Assembly (NCBI RefSeq): GCF_014489845.1
Contig: NZ_JABURY010000019.1
Span: 62,001 to 126,000, forward strand
DNA from: Frischella japonica
GTDB taxonomy: Bacteria > Pseudomonadota > Gammaproteobacteria > Enterobacterales > Orbaceae
Reading direction: 5' to 3'
DNA: 64,000 nucleotides
Shown: piece after piece, positions 20,810 to 33,072 of the stretch
Position numbering within the stretch: position 1 is the stretch's first letter
Layout: each line of letters opens with the position of its first letter
The notes under the pieces: model-generated
Databases searched by the model: none
What the model saw: only the letters and a program-made list of their open reading frames with translations
What the model was told of the DNA's origin: nothing
Translations under genes and position numbers: made by a program

Positions 20810-20835
20810 CACTTCCCTACAACATGAGGGAAGTG
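20810..20835 (+). other. Stem-loop in the fusA-tufA gap
   Basis: A 9-bp perfect stem CACTTCCCT / AGGGAAGTG with an 8-base loop sits 24 bases after fusA and 21 before tufA. The poor U-tail (ATTTAATAAAGG) argues for an attenuator or mRNA-processing site rather than full termination, which would isolate tufA. Confidence 0.5.
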
Positions 20836-20844
20836 ATTTAATAA

Positions 20845-22041
<1,197 letters not shown>

Positions 22042-22069
22042 TTGTTGTAAATTACAACGATATACTAAA

Positions 22070-22093
22070 AGGCCGCTTCATGCGGTCTTTTTT
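22070..22093 (+). terminator. Rho-independent terminator of the str operon
   Basis: AGGCCGC pairs with GCGGTCT (one G-T wobble) around a TTCAT loop, followed by a T6 run, 28 bases after the tufA stop. Confidence 0.85.
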
Positions 22094-22195
22094 GTCTATT
22101 CAATAAATAACAGCTTATTTTATCGATAAAAAAACTAGTATTAAAAATACTAGTTAGAAGAGTAAGTGAGAACTAAAATTGAAATAACAAAAATA

Positions 22196-22687
22196 TTATT
22201 CTTCATCAATGGTTAAAGCAATTTCTGACAAAATAATTCCGGTATTATCAGCATAGACAAAATCATCAGTAAAAAAGGTAACACCACCAAAATTGACCCG
22301 AATATATGTCTCACCAACACCCTGATCTTCAGCACCAACTGGAATTGAAGCTAAGGCTTGGATACCAATTTCTGCTTCTGCAAGGTAATCAACTTGTCTC
22401 ACAGCACCATAGACAATTATACCTTCCCAGTTATTCTGAACTGCAATATCAATCAATTCAGCATCTAGTAGCGCTCGACGTACCGAACCTCCACCATCAA
22501 TAACTAATACTTTACCAGAACCGTCATTTTGCAATACTTCAAAAAGGAGACCTTTGTCTTCAAAACATTTCACTGTTACTACTTGACCGGAAAAAGATAA
22601 AACTCCACCAAAATTAGTAAATAACGGTTCGACAACGTTGACATCTTCTGGGTAATAATCACATAAAATAGAAGTATCAAAATCCAT
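22196..22687 (-). CDS. rraA: Regulator of RNase E activity A
   Basis: Protein inhibitor that binds the RNase E C-terminal half and remodels the degradosome. 163 residues against 161 in E. coli, alignable throughout: [56 protein letters not shown] and VRVNFGG-like [11 protein letters not shown]. Its target RNase E is encoded in the same window and retains the AR2-like region. A strong AAAGGGG ribosome site precedes the ATG, and a TTGCTA-18-TATACT promoter lies upstream. Confidence 0.96.
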   Translation of the reverse strand: MDFDTSILCDYYPEDVNVVEPLFTNFGGVLSFSGQVVTVKCFEDKGLLFEVLQNDGSGKVLVIDGGGSVRRALLDAELIDIAVQNNWEGIIVYGAVRQVDYLAEAEIGIQALASIPVGAEDQGVGETYIRVNFGGVTFFTDDFVYADNTGIILSEIALTIDEE

Positions 22688-22720
22688 ATAAATTCCCCTT
22701 TAAGAACTGTTAATAGGTTA

Positions 22721-22750
22721 AGTATAATGCTAAAAGCGTTTATCTAGCAA
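22721..22750 (-). promoter_or_regulatory. Candidate promoter of rraA
   Basis: Read on the minus strand, TTGCTA (22750-22745) and TATACT (22726-22721) are separated by 18 bases, with the -10 about 33 bases before the rraA start. Confidence 0.45.
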
Positions 22751-22877
22751 AATACCTTTTTATTTTTTTATAATGTGAATCAAATCAAACTTTCGATATC
22801 AACATATATCCGTATAAATAACTGTGACGGATAATTTATTAAAACATTATAATAAATAATAGTCATCAATTTATTGA

Positions 22878-24035
22878 TTATTTATAGAAATATTTAAACG
22901 AATAGCGTTTAAAAAATGCTCGTGCTCTTCCCTCTCGAACCATTGCAATAAATATACCTAAGAATGCATAAAAACAACCTAATACCATTAACATAAATAA
23001 ATTAAATAAATTGTCTAAAATAGATAATCCCATTTGATTAACGCCGGCAATCATATTAGTCGCCCACGTTGAAGGCAATAATTTCGCGATACATTTTACC
23101 CAATTAGGCATTGCTTCGAGTGGCCAAATGGTACCTGAAAGGTAAAATACTGGCGTGGTCATAAAGGATAAAGTCAAATATATCATTTCAATTTTTCTTA
23201 AACTTTCAGTTAATAATTTAGCCAATCCCAATACTGCTAATAAAAAAGGAAAAGTCATTAATAATATTTGCGGTAACGTGGCTAATTGACGATAACCTAA
23301 GATCCATGGCCACAAGCCAAATAAAACGATCGATAGAAATAACCAAATTGGAATTAAAGCCGATAAACTTCCCAAAAAAATAATTGCTGGCGGTTTACCT
23401 TGAGGAGAAGCGCTGAGTGCGATATGTGTTCTAGTTGACACGATCAATAATGAATGTTGCAACAGCATAACTAATAAGCCGGGAAATGTGATCGCAGCAA
23501 AGCTGATACCCGCATTATACAAAGGATCAATCTGACTTTTAATTGGCATTAAAATGATGTTAACTTGTTCAGCCGTTAAGCCACTATTACGCATAAGGTT
23601 TGCATTATAACGACTAAGAAATTGTTGGTAAATGGATTTAAAATCTTGTTGAATCATTCCATTTGCTAACCGGCTGGATGCATCACCATATGCGGGAATA
23701 GTGATCGTTTCACCTTTTAGTAAACGTTTTTCATAATCATGAGGAATCGTTATAACAGCAAACAATTTTCGATCATTAATATCTTGATAAGCATCTAAAG
23801 AATTTTCATAAATGGTAATATTAACTTTAGCACTAGTATCTAATACTCGAATCAATTCGCGGCTAGAAGCACTATGATCGAGATCAACCACCGCTACAGG
23901 TAAATTATTAATTGACCCATTAAGATAGACCAAGCTCATCAATACTACCGAAATCATCAACAGTAACCATTTTGGTTCGGCAAGAAATCTTAGAGTAACA
24001 CGTTTAAATGCAGTCCAATACAATATAAACATCAT
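22878..24035 (-). CDS. ABC-2 type transporter permease (YhhJ/YbhR-like), second of pair
   Basis: 385 residues with the ABC2_membrane_3 layout: one N-terminal helix (~22-42), a large periplasmic domain (~45-175) starting with the typical LPVAVVDLDHS, then five or six C-terminal helices including SGTIWPLEAMP. Members of this group export drugs or small hydrophobic molecules together with an HlyD adaptor. The start overlaps the previous permease by 4 bases (ATGA), so the two are translationally coupled. No ATP-binding gene is adjacent; the closest E. coli arrangement (yhiI-rbbA-yhhJ) has one. Substrate unknown. Confidence 0.8.
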   Translation of the reverse strand: MMFILYWTAFKRVTLRFLAEPKWLLLMISVVLMSLVYLNGSINNLPVAVVDLDHSASSRELIRVLDTSAKVNITIYENSLDAYQDINDRKLFAVITIPHDYEKRLLKGETITIPAYGDASSRLANGMIQQDFKSIYQQFLSRYNANLMRNSGLTAEQVNIILMPIKSQIDPLYNAGISFAAITFPGLLVMLLQHSLLIVSTRTHIALSASPQGKPPAIIFLGSLSALIPIWLFLSIVLFGLWPWILGYRQLATLPQILLMTFPFLLAVLGLAKLLTESLRKIEMIYLTLSFMTTPVFYLSGTIWPLEAMPNWVKCIAKLLPSTWATNMIAGVNQMGLSILDNLFNLFMLMVLGCFYAFLGIFIAMVREGRARAFFKRYSFKYFYK

Positions 24036-25186
24036 GAAGTTCCTTCTAGAATTAAACGTTTAACTAAGCGTTTTCTTACTAAGAACGTAATAATGATCGG
24101 ATAACTAGACAAGATTAAGCATGTTTTTACTACAGATAATAAACTAGCATGACGTAAAAACAGATCAAATAATTTATTTAAAGCATAAGTTAACGGTTCG
24201 ATTGACGATATAAACCTGGCTATCCAAGGCATAGATAATTCTGGTACAACAACACCGGAATAAGTCAACGCTAAACCGACCAATAATCCGATAAAAGAAT
24301 AAGCATCAATTATTGAGCGAGTAAAAGTAAATAATAAAATACCAAGACTTTGTGCTGCAATGACATAAAAGAATCCGACAATCAGCATTGAAAAAGGATT
24401 ACCAGAAACTCTGGCTTGTGAATATAACACTAGTAAAGCAATTTCAAAAATGAGCAGCATGGTATACCACAAAGTATAAGGCGCCAGTTTTCCTAAAATA
24501 AATGGATAACTTAAACGCGTTTTTCGTGGTAATTTACCTAAAACATGAATGGTTAAAGCAACAACAAAAAGCTGAATTAAATGTACCATTGCAGAAAATT
24601 GCTGAAAATACATAGAATTACCACTAGCATTAAATAACCCATCATAATTAAGATTAGCCTGTACCAACTTGGGAATTGCCAAACCCGCTTTTGCTGCTAA
24701 CAGTATTCGTAATTCACTATTGAGTTGTGCGATTAAACCTGAATAATCCATAATTGAGTATAATCCAGCACTGTAATATAGGGCATTATAATAAAAAATA
24801 GGTGTCGGTTGACGCCCAGCTAGCACATCGGCTTCAAAGTTAGGGGGTATATAGAGTAATGCATAAATATTCGCTTTAGCTAGCGATTTTTCGGCTTGAT
24901 TTAACGAATCTTCATAATCAATGATATTCGCATGTGCACCTGCATTGAGATCACGTATAATCGTTTTTGAAAGAACACTCTTATCTTGATCGACTACCCC
25001 AACAGGTAAATCATAAAGAACCCCTTGCGAAAAAATATTGCCAATTAAGACAAATATCAGTAAAGGTAAAATCCACAATAACCAATGATGAGTAAAACGC
25101 CGAAATATAAATTGTAGCTCATCATCAAATGCAGCCTTAAAGCGTTTAAAAAAAACGACAGCTAATTCTCTAAGGTCCATAAACAA
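24032..25186 (-). CDS. ABC-2 type transporter permease, first of pair
   Basis: 384 residues, same fold as its downstream neighbour but diverged: N-terminal helix near 35-53, periplasmic domain opening with LPVGVVDQDKS, a conserved-looking block of C-terminal helices with GVVVPELSMPWIARF. Two different permeases most simply form a heterodimer. The start overlaps the end of the adaptor gene by 25 bases, so all three genes are one transcription unit. As with its partner, no ATPase is encoded nearby. Confidence 0.8.
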   Translation of the reverse strand: MFMDLRELAVVFFKRFKAAFDDELQFIFRRFTHHWLLWILPLLIFVLIGNIFSQGVLYDLPVGVVDQDKSVLSKTIIRDLNAGAHANIIDYEDSLNQAEKSLAKANIYALLYIPPNFEADVLAGRQPTPIFYYNALYYSAGLYSIMDYSGLIAQLNSELRILLAAKAGLAIPKLVQANLNYDGLFNASGNSMYFQQFSAMVHLIQLFVVALTIHVLGKLPRKTRLSYPFILGKLAPYTLWYTMLLIFEIALLVLYSQARVSGNPFSMLIVGFFYVIAAQSLGILLFTFTRSIIDAYSFIGLLVGLALTYSGVVVPELSMPWIARFISSIEPLTYALNKLFDLFLRHASLLSVVKTCLILSSYPIIITFLVRKRLVKRLILEGTS

Positions 25187-26133
25187 CTCATACCAACACG
25201 TAAATTTTTGATCGGTTTGATCGGATATAATCGTACTTCAAAAGTTTTAAGGTCGAAGTCACCCGTCGCTCGAGTGGCACGTTTAGTAGTAAAATCCCCC
25301 ATTGTGGCAATATATTTAATTTCGGCTTCAATTTTCTCTTCTCCCAGTGCCGGTACCGTTAAGAAAACATGATCACCTTTATGAATATTGACTAAGATAT
25401 TCTCACGAATATTATACACAAAATAAGCATCTGGCAGTTGTACAACTGTTAATAATGGACTAGTGGCATTGAATAATTCTCCGACTTCAGCAGGAATTGA
25501 TCCTACTTCCCCATTAACAGGAGATTTAACTTGTAAATCATCATACTGAATCATTAATTGTTTTAATTGCTCCTCGGCCTGCTGTAACTTAGCTTGATAA
25601 ATTTGCTTTTGTTCAACCCGATCGCCATTGAGTGCTTGATCTAAATTTGCTTGTGCCGATTTTACTTGCTGATAAGCCGCATCGCGAGCTTTCAATGAAT
25701 TATCTAAAACCGACTGTGAAACAAAACCTTTACTCGATACTGCTTTATTTCTTTCATAGTCTTTTTGGGCATTATCATAAGTCGCTTGTGCTTGAGCTAA
25801 TAAAGCTTGGTAGTAACGGATACTTTCTTCACGTGTGCCATGCAAAGACAGTTCCAGTTGTGCTTTAGCTTGATCACGTTCTGCCTGAGCCGCTTTTACC
25901 TGAGATAATAATTCAGGGCTATCAAGTGTAATAACAATATCACCCTCTTTAACATCATCACCACGATTGACATGTATAACTTGTACACGTCCTCTGGCTT
26001 TAGAGGATAAATTGACATTCGGTGCATCAACTTCTCCTTGCAATATTAGATCACTGTTATGTGAACGAATTAATATTGTCATGGAAATCGTCAATACAAT
26101 AAACAAAACTACAAAAAAAATCTTTTTATTCAT
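25162..26133 (-). CDS. HlyD-family periplasmic adaptor (membrane fusion protein)
   Basis: 323 residues: signal anchor (residues ~5-23), a lipoyl-like half motif (VNLSSKARGRVQVIHVNRGDDVKEGDIV), a long alpha-helical hairpin (~70-195, rich in A, Q, K with LAQAQATYDNAQKDYERNKA), the second lipoyl half (KSPVNGEVGSIPAEVGE) and a beta-barrel. It should link the two inner-membrane permeases to an outer-membrane TolC-type channel, which is not in the window. It resembles E. coli YhiI/YbhG. First gene of the three-gene operon. Confidence 0.85.
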   Translation of the reverse strand: MNKKIFFVVLFIVLTISMTILIRSHNSDLILQGEVDAPNVNLSSKARGRVQVIHVNRGDDVKEGDIVITLDSPELLSQVKAAQAERDQAKAQLELSLHGTREESIRYYQALLAQAQATYDNAQKDYERNKAVSSKGFVSQSVLDNSLKARDAAYQQVKSAQANLDQALNGDRVEQKQIYQAKLQQAEEQLKQLMIQYDDLQVKSPVNGEVGSIPAEVGELFNATSPLLTVVQLPDAYFVYNIRENILVNIHKGDHVFLTVPALGEEKIEAEIKYIATMGDFTTKRATRATGDFDLKTFEVRLYPIKPIKNLRVGMSCLWTLEN

Positions 26134-26568
26134 AATTAAACAACACAGTTAGAATGAATGTGATAAGAAAGAAACCTTTAATTTTATATTCTTTTAAATT
26201 ACAGATACAAAATCAGTAGTTCTTATTATAATAGAAAATGACACTAATCAGCGTAATACAGACATAGATGTCAAAGATGATATAATCCGTATAATTGATT
26301 ATATTAAACCTATTAGTACTTAACGATAAGTATTAACAATAGGTACGAACGAATGAAGTACGTTACTAGTAATATTTATTATACCATAGTATATGAGAGT
26401 AGAGCAAAATACTATAACTAAATTGTACTATTTTTTACCTTAGATTAATAGTTATTACCTATATTATATATTGAACTAAATCGATTAATAAAATCTGACT
26501 TATTTAGTATGATATTCGCTATTATAACAATATTTGTTTATAAAATATTTTAATAAGGTATAAAAAAG
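26134..26568. other. Divergent intergenic region between the export operon and ndh
   Basis: 435 AT-rich bases with no coding frame. It must hold the promoters of both divergent units. The one clear structure is the inverted repeat at 26309-26343. Confidence 0.5.
26309..26343. repeat. Nested inverted repeat, possible operator or hairpin
   Basis: The inner palindrome TACTTA-ACGA-TAAGTA is flanked by CCTATT and AATAGG, with asymmetric spacers of 2 and 5 bases. It lies about 225 bases before ndh and 175 bases before the HlyD gene. It could be a regulator site or a structured leader; nothing identifies the binder. Confidence 0.4.
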
Positions 26569-27855
26569 ATGAAAAAAATCGTTATTGTTGGTGGCGGTGC
26601 CGGAGGTTTAGCGCTTGCAACGCAACTAGGTAAAAAGCTAGGTAAATCAGGTAAAGCTGATGTAACTTTGGTTGATAAAAATACCAATCATTTATGGAAA
26701 CCGCTACTTCATGAAATTGCTACAGGTTCACTTAACGATGAACTTGATAATGTCAACTATTTAGTCCAAGCTAAAAATAACTATTTTTCATTCAAACAAG
26801 GTCAATTAATCGATATTAATCGTGAGCAAAAAACGATTAAGTTGAATAATATTAATGATCATCAAAATCAAACGATATTCCCCGAAACAGTACTTAATTA
26901 TGATATTTTAGTTATGGCAATCGGTAGTACCTCTAATGATTTTGGTACACCAGGTGTTAAAGAAAATTGCATTTTCTTGGATGACCAAGAATCGGCAAAA
27001 AAATTCCGTAAATCATTCCTTTCGACTTTATTCCGTATTTCATCAGGCTTAGATACAAAAGACAAACTAAATATTACTATTGTTGGTGCTGGAGCCACTG
27101 GTGTTGAGATGACAACTGAACTATTTAAGATGGTTGACACAATCGGCTACTATGGATTTAAAAAGTTATCTTCGGAATTATTGAATATTACCATAATTGA
27201 AGCAACTGATCGTATTTTAGGGGCATTACCAGAGAATACGGCTAAAGATATTCATCTCAAATTAGAAGAGTTTGGTGCTAAAATTCTGACTAAGACTAAA
27301 ATTGTAAAAGCCGATGAAAATCATTTCTATCCTGAAGGACAAGAGCCTATTCCTGCCGATATTATGCTATGGACAGCTGGTGTTAAAGCTCCCGATTTTC
27401 TAAAAGATATTGCTGCTTTAGAGACTAATCGGGCAAATCAACTTGTCGTTAAATCAACACTACAAACTAGCCGTGATGAAGCTATTTTTGCTATTGGTGA
27501 TTGTGCATGTTGCGCTAAATCTGGTGGAGGATTTACCCCAGCTACCGCACAAGCAGCACATCAAATGGCTGCGATTTGTTATAAAAATATTGTTGCCCTT
27601 ATAAACAATCAGCCATTAAAAACGTTTGAATACAATAATAAAGGAACAATTATTTCACTGGCACATACCGCCCAAGGTGTTATTACGACTATTGGGGAAA
27701 AACAAATGGGAGTCAAAGGATGGTTTGCATCTTGTATTTATACAATGTTATATCGCTTCCATCAAATCTCTTTATTTGGGATATTTAAAACATTAAGGTT
27801 AGTGAGTGCCAACAGAGTATACCGTTCTATTAGAACAAAAATTAATATGGAATAA
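26569..27855 (+). CDS. ndh: NADH dehydrogenase type II (non-proton-pumping)
   Basis: Membrane-associated FAD enzyme that passes electrons from NADH to quinone without pumping protons. 428 residues (E. coli 434). The FAD-binding GGGAGGLALATQLG opens the protein, HLWKPLLHEIATGSL and MAIGSTSNDFGTPGVKENCIFL are diagnostic of Ndh, the second nucleotide-binding motif is VGAGATGVEMTTEL, and AIGDCA and ATAQAAHQMA close the flavin site. The C-terminal ~70 residues, which attach to the membrane, have diverged from E. coli. AAGG lies 12 bases before the ATG. Its terminator is shared with nusG. Confidence 0.95.
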   Translation: MKKIVIVGGGAGGLALATQLGKKLGKSGKADVTLVDKNTNHLWKPLLHEIATGSLNDELDNVNYLVQAKNNYFSFKQGQLIDINREQKTIKLNNINDHQNQTIFPETVLNYDILVMAIGSTSNDFGTPGVKENCIFLDDQESAKKFRKSFLSTLFRISSGLDTKDKLNITIVGAGATGVEMTTELFKMVDTIGYYGFKKLSSELLNITIIEATDRILGALPENTAKDIHLKLEEFGAKILTKTKIVKADENHFYPEGQEPIPADIMLWTAGVKAPDFLKDIAALETNRANQLVVKSTLQTSRDEAIFAIGDCACCAKSGGGFTPATAQAAHQMAAICYKNIVALINNQPLKTFEYNNKGTIISLAHTAQGVITTIGEKQMGVKGWFASCIYTMLYRFHQISLFGIFKTLRLVSANRVYRSIRTKINME

Positions 27856-27894
27856 TTTGGCTCTTTTTCACGAGTATTTTTATAACATCGCAAA

Positions 27895-27924
27895 AAGAAA
27901 AACCGAGCTAAAGCTCGGTTTTTT
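27895..27924. terminator. Bidirectional terminator between ndh and nusG
   Basis: AACCGAGC-TAAA-GCTCGGTT is a perfect 8-bp hairpin with A-rich sequence on its left and T-rich sequence on its right, so it can end transcription of both converging genes. Confidence 0.88.
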
Positions 27925-27944
27925 AAATACATTAATAAGTTAAA

Positions 27945-28490
27945 TTAGCTTTTTTCTACCTGACTAAAATCAAGCTCGACTGGTGTTGAACGACCAAAGA
28001 TAGATACCGACACTTTTAAACGGCTCTTTTCATAATCAACTTCTTCCACTACACCATTGAAATCAGCAAAAGGCCCCTCATTAACACGTACCAATTCACC
28101 TGGTTCAAATAATGTTTTAGGACGTGGTTTGTCACCTACCTGTTGTAGGCGATTCATAATCGCATCAACTTCGCGTTGGCTAATGGGCGCCGGACGATCA
28201 GATGTACCACCAATAAAACCCATTGTTCTTGGCACGCTACGAACGAGATGCCATGTCGCATCATTCATCGCCATTTCAACTAAAACATAACCTGGAAAGA
28301 ACTTTCGTTCACTTTTACGGCGTTGACCACCTTTCATTTCAATAACTTCTTCGGTTGGGACAAGTACTTCACCGAATAAATCTTCCATATTATGTAATTT
28401 TATATATTCACGTAATGATTGTGCAACACGCGCCTCATAACCTGAGTAAGCTTGAATAACATACCATCGTTTTTTTTGTGTTTCACTCAT
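27945..28490 (-). CDS. nusG: Transcription termination/antitermination factor NusG
   Basis: Binds RNA polymerase to raise processivity and links it to Rho or ribosomal S10. 181 residues. The NGN domain ([16 protein letters not shown] through [10 protein letters not shown]) is followed by a C-terminal KOW domain beginning [33 protein letters not shown]. One base separates its start from the secE stop, matching the secE-nusG operon of enterics. Confidence 0.99.
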   Translation of the reverse strand: MSETQKKRWYVIQAYSGYEARVAQSLREYIKLHNMEDLFGEVLVPTEEVIEMKGGQRRKSERKFFPGYVLVEMAMNDATWHLVRSVPRTMGFIGGTSDRPAPISQREVDAIMNRLQQVGDKPRPKTLFEPGELVRVNEGPFADFNGVVEEVDYEKSRLKVSVSIFGRSTPVELDFSQVEKS

Positions 28491-28491
28491 A

Positions 28492-28899
28492 CTAATGCCC
28501 TAATACTGTTAAACCAGAAACTCCCCACGAGAACATAGCGTCGAGTCCCCATAGACATAGACCAACAACAATAGTTATAACAGCAACTAACACTGTCGTT
28601 TGTGTGGTCTCTTTTCTGGTTGGCCAAACGACTTTACGAAGCTCGATTCGGGATTCCTTAGCAAAATTGATAAAGATTTTACCTTTAGTGGTGGTTAATA
28701 CAATAAATAGTGCCAAAGCAGAAATCGCAATCACACCAACTAAACGAACAACTGTATTGGGTTCATAAATTGCATTTGGTTCCGAAAAATAAAAATTACC
28801 CCAAACAATAAAAGCTACAAGTAAGATAAAAAATATCCACTTAACTTTATCAAGCGATCCCTTCGCTTCTTGATTTTCGCTATTAGTACTAGTTCGCAT
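28492..28899 (-). CDS. secE: Preprotein translocase subunit SecE
   Basis: Small essential clamp around SecY. 135 residues with the enteric three-helix layout: helices near 24-40 and 48-66, then the conserved amphipathic/cytoplasmic segment [17 protein letters not shown] and the last helix [22 protein letters not shown]. Upstream of nusG and downstream of tufB, as in E. coli. Confidence 0.98.
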   Translation of the reverse strand: MRTSTNSENQEAKGSLDKVKWIFFILLVAFIVWGNFYFSEPNAIYEPNTVVRLVGVIAISALALFIVLTTTKGKIFINFAKESRIELRKVVWPTRKETTQTTVLVAVITIVVGLCLWGLDAMFSWGVSGLTVLGH

Positions 28900-29015
28900 A
28901 TAAAACCCGTCATCTATTTTTATTTCTGAAAATAATTCACTTCATAAAATGCTCTTTAATTGCGATAAAAACATTTTACTAAATAAACTATTATTAACCA
29001 AATAAACTTAATAAG

Positions 29016-29049
29016 ATAAGAAAGGGTATCTTAAGACACCCTCTCTTAT
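29016..29049 (-). terminator. Stem-loop between tufB and secE
   Basis: On the minus strand AGGGTGTC-TTAA-GATACCCT (one wobble) is extended by ATAAGA/TCTTAT after one mismatch, giving about 15 pairs. The tail TTCTTATCTTATT is only partly U-rich, so partial termination separating tufB from secE-nusG is likely. Confidence 0.6.
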
Positions 29050-29069
29050 TAAACTCATTATTAAAATAA

Positions 29070-30299
<1,230 letters not shown>

Positions 30300-30504
30300 T
30301 TAACCTCGTATTTTTAACCGTTCTTCAGCTTTTTAATATTTGATAATAAAAAACGTCCAAAAAGTAAAAACACTCACTTAAAAATCAGCTCTGAATGATA
30401 ACAGATAAAAGTACCTTGTTACAAGCTTTATAGTATAATTTTGCTTAAGTAAAGAAAATTAATTTTGACAGGTCGAGATTAAGTATAAAATTAAGGGAAG
30501 ACAT

Positions 30505-30580
30505 TGGTGCTGATAGGCAGATTTGAACTGCCGACCTCACCCTTACCAAGGGTGCGCTCTACCTACTGAGCTATATCAGC
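30505..30580 (-). tRNA. thrT: tRNA-Thr (GGT)
   Basis: 76-nt cloverleaf on the minus strand with acceptor GCTGATA/TATCAGC, discriminator A and encoded CCA. The anticodon loop TTGGTAA gives anticodon GGT within a CACCC/GGGTG stem. Fourth tRNA of the operon, next to tufB. Confidence 0.96.
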
Positions 30581-30582
30581 AT

Positions 30583-30657
<75 letters not shown>

Positions 30658-30847
30658 ATGTTCAACATTGGCTACCTAAATGCTTATATAGTTAGATATT
30701 GCATACTTTACGCGACCTTACTAATTTTCGCACTTAGCTGCATAATTATAAAATAGAACTGGCTATCATTCTACTTTATTAAAAATCTATTAACCTGAAT
30801 AATATTATAAATTATGTAGTTTTAAAAATTATTTATCTTACAATAAA

Positions 30848-30932
<85 letters not shown>

Positions 30933-30974
30933 CGAAACTACAACTTACTTTTTAAAATATTACTTAGGATAATA

Positions 30975-31050
<76 letters not shown>

Positions 31051-31063
31051 CTAAGTGCTGCGC

Positions 31064-31092
31064 ATTGTAGATTTATTTAAAAGCCATTGCAA
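31064..31092 (-). promoter_or_regulatory. Promoter of the tRNA-tufB operon with GC-rich discriminator
   Basis: On the minus strand TTGCAA (31092-31087), a 17-base spacer and TACAAT (31069-31064) are followed at once by GCGC. A GC-rich discriminator is the hallmark of stringently controlled stable-RNA promoters. A-rich sequence upstream could act as an UP element. Confidence 0.75.
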
Positions 31093-31612
31093 GTGCTAAT
31101 TGCAATTTTTTTTTCAGTTGCTTAAAAAGCATTCAAAGATACTCAATTACAGATATTTTTTAATATAAATTATAACCTGACTTTGGCTGTTTTTTCATCT
31201 TAATTATGCGTTTCATTGGTTTTTTTTAAATAATAGCATCGAAAAATATATCGATAATCATATGTTTTATATAATCTTTTTATAAAGATATCCAATAATA
31301 TACTAAGGCAACAATCTAACAAAATGAATTTCATACACTTTTTTTAATTTTAAAAAAGAATATGACAACTTTAGCAGCGAGATAAATTACAAAAATTCTT
31401 ACCAACTCGAAAAAAATAGCCGTTATTTATCATCGATAATTTTAGGTTAACTGCTAAATTATTTCCAATGGTTATATTGTGTTTATTAGTAAAATACGCA
31501 TAATGAATCAATTATAACTGGTTATTATTACATCCATCTCTTAAGCACATTAATCAAACATAATAATTCTTTTGCAATATTGGTAAAGTATTTAGAATAT
31601 AGGAACATCACA
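31093..31612. other. Intergenic region between the tRNA operon and the YfeJ-like gene
   Basis: About 520 strongly AT-rich bases between divergent units. Apart from the tRNA promoter at its left edge and a ribosome site at its right edge, I see no coding or structured element. Confidence 0.5.
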
Positions 31613-32332
31613 ATGCACATTCATTTTATTATTCACGAAGCATTTGAAGCACCCGGTGCCTATGAACATTGGGCAATCAGTCATAAACATATTATGAGTT
31701 ATTCTCGCGTTTATTTAGGAGAATTACTACCAGATGACATAGATAACCTTGATTTTTTAATTATCATGGGTGGCCCACAATCACCGTCGACCACCCAACA
31801 AGAATGTGCCCATTTTAATTCTCTTGCAGAACAAAGCCTTATTCGGTCAGCAATTAAAGCTGGTAAAGTGGTAATTGGGGTTTGCCTTGGTGCACAATTG
31901 ATTGGTGAAGCTTTAGGCGCAAAGCATGAGCATAGCCCTGAAAAAGAGATTGGTAAATTTCCAATTAAGTTAACCCAAACGGGCAAAAATCATCCGTTGT
32001 TTTCTGAGTTTGGTGATGACCTAGCAGTAGGGCATTGGCATAGTGATATGCCTGGTTTGACTAAAAATACCCAAATCATTGCATATAGTGAAGGGTGTCC
32101 TCGTCAAATCCTTGCCTATGATAAATTGGTTTATGGTTTTCAATGTCATATGGAATTAACTAATGAAGTAGTTGAACAACTTATTTGCCATTCACAAAAC
32201 GATCTCAGCCAAGCAACTAAATACCGCTTTGTTGATACGCCTGATCAACTTCGTGCACATGATTATACCGAAATGAATCGAAAACTTTTTACTTTTCTTG
32301 ACAAGTTAACTCTCGACTATTTGTCGAGCTAA
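31613..32332 (+). CDS. yfeJ: Class I glutamine amidotransferase-like protein (YfeJ family)
   Basis: 239 residues from the ATG at 31613, which has AGGA 11 bases upstream and matches the YfeJ start (MRVHFVVHE); an upstream in-frame start would add 11 residues. The GuaA-type glutaminase signature GVCLGAQLIGEALGA contains the nucleophile Cys, and YGFQCHMELT contains the catalytic His. No synthetase domain is fused, so the ammonia acceptor is unknown. Close to E. coli YfeJ along most of its length. Confidence 0.88.
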   Translation: MHIHFIIHEAFEAPGAYEHWAISHKHIMSYSRVYLGELLPDDIDNLDFLIIMGGPQSPSTTQQECAHFNSLAEQSLIRSAIKAGKVVIGVCLGAQLIGEALGAKHEHSPEKEIGKFPIKLTQTGKNHPLFSEFGDDLAVGHWHSDMPGLTKNTQIIAYSEGCPRQILAYDKLVYGFQCHMELTNEVVEQLICHSQNDLSQATKYRFVDTPDQLRAHDYTEMNRKLFTFLDKLTLDYLSS

Positions 32333-32660
32333 AAAACTGTTTTCGATTAAATAATTAGTCGGGAATAAACTGAACAAGAAAATATTATTGATGACCAAAC
32401 ACAGCATTGTCATTTAAGGTTTAAACTGACAAAAAATAGTTTGTTTTAAAACGCTAATCGAATTGGTGGCGACAGCACAAATCCTATTTGGCATCAATAG
32501 AATTCTTTTAGCAACGCAAATCAATCTAGTCAAATCACCAGCAAACAATAAGCATTATTTTAAGTAATATTGCAAAATATCATTAGCCATTATTGATAAA
32601 TTATGTTTATTTGAATCTATTTTCTGATTGCATATTCCAATATCAAATGATAAGTCATGA
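32333..32660. other. Intergenic region between converging yfeJ-like and metJ genes
   Basis: 328 bases. All three forward frames through the middle (about 32450-32560) contain stops within 45 codons; one gives a 40-codon open stretch with no recognisable similarity. No clear terminator was seen for either gene. Confidence 0.4.
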
Positions 32661-32978
32661 TTAATATTCTAATGCATCAGGATCAATTCCCAACTTAATC
32701 ATCATTTCGCGAGCCTGAACAGGAATACCATCATCACGTTCTTTATTTAGATCATTGTCACTTGGTAATGGTTGACCGGTGAAAGCATGTAAAAACGCTT
32801 CACATAACAATTCACTATTCGTTGCATGTCTCAGATTGTTAACTTGTCTTCTAGTGCGTTCATCAGTAAGAATTTTTAAAACTTTCAAAGGAATTGACAC
32901 AGTAATTTTTTTCACTTGCTCGCTTTTCTTTCCATGTTCAGCATAGGGACTGATATAATCACCGTTCCATTCCATCAT
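32661..32978 (-). CDS. metJ: Methionine repressor MetJ
   Basis: Ribbon-helix-helix repressor that binds tandem met boxes with S-adenosylmethionine as corepressor. 105 residues, the family length. The stretch from [20 protein letters not shown] through [15 protein letters not shown], covering the DNA-contacting beta strand and SAM pocket, is practically identical to E. coli MetJ; only the C-terminal helix region has drifted. Divergent from metB, with its operator between them. Confidence 0.98.
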   Translation of the reverse strand: MMEWNGDYISPYAEHGKKSEQVKKITVSIPLKVLKILTDERTRRQVNNLRHATNSELLCEAFLHAFTGQPLPSDNDLNKERDDGIPVQAREMMIKLGIDPDALEY

Positions 32979-33072
32979 ACAGCTACCTCATCATTTGGTA
33001 TTAATAACAAAATATATGTGATTAATTTTATCGTCTTTTTTTAATCGTCGCAATCTACACATCGAAGTATTT

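Noticed and set aside
25632-25868. Forward ORF inside the HlyD adaptor gene
   Set aside because: Shadow of the coiled-coil coding region; low-complexity mirror sequence.
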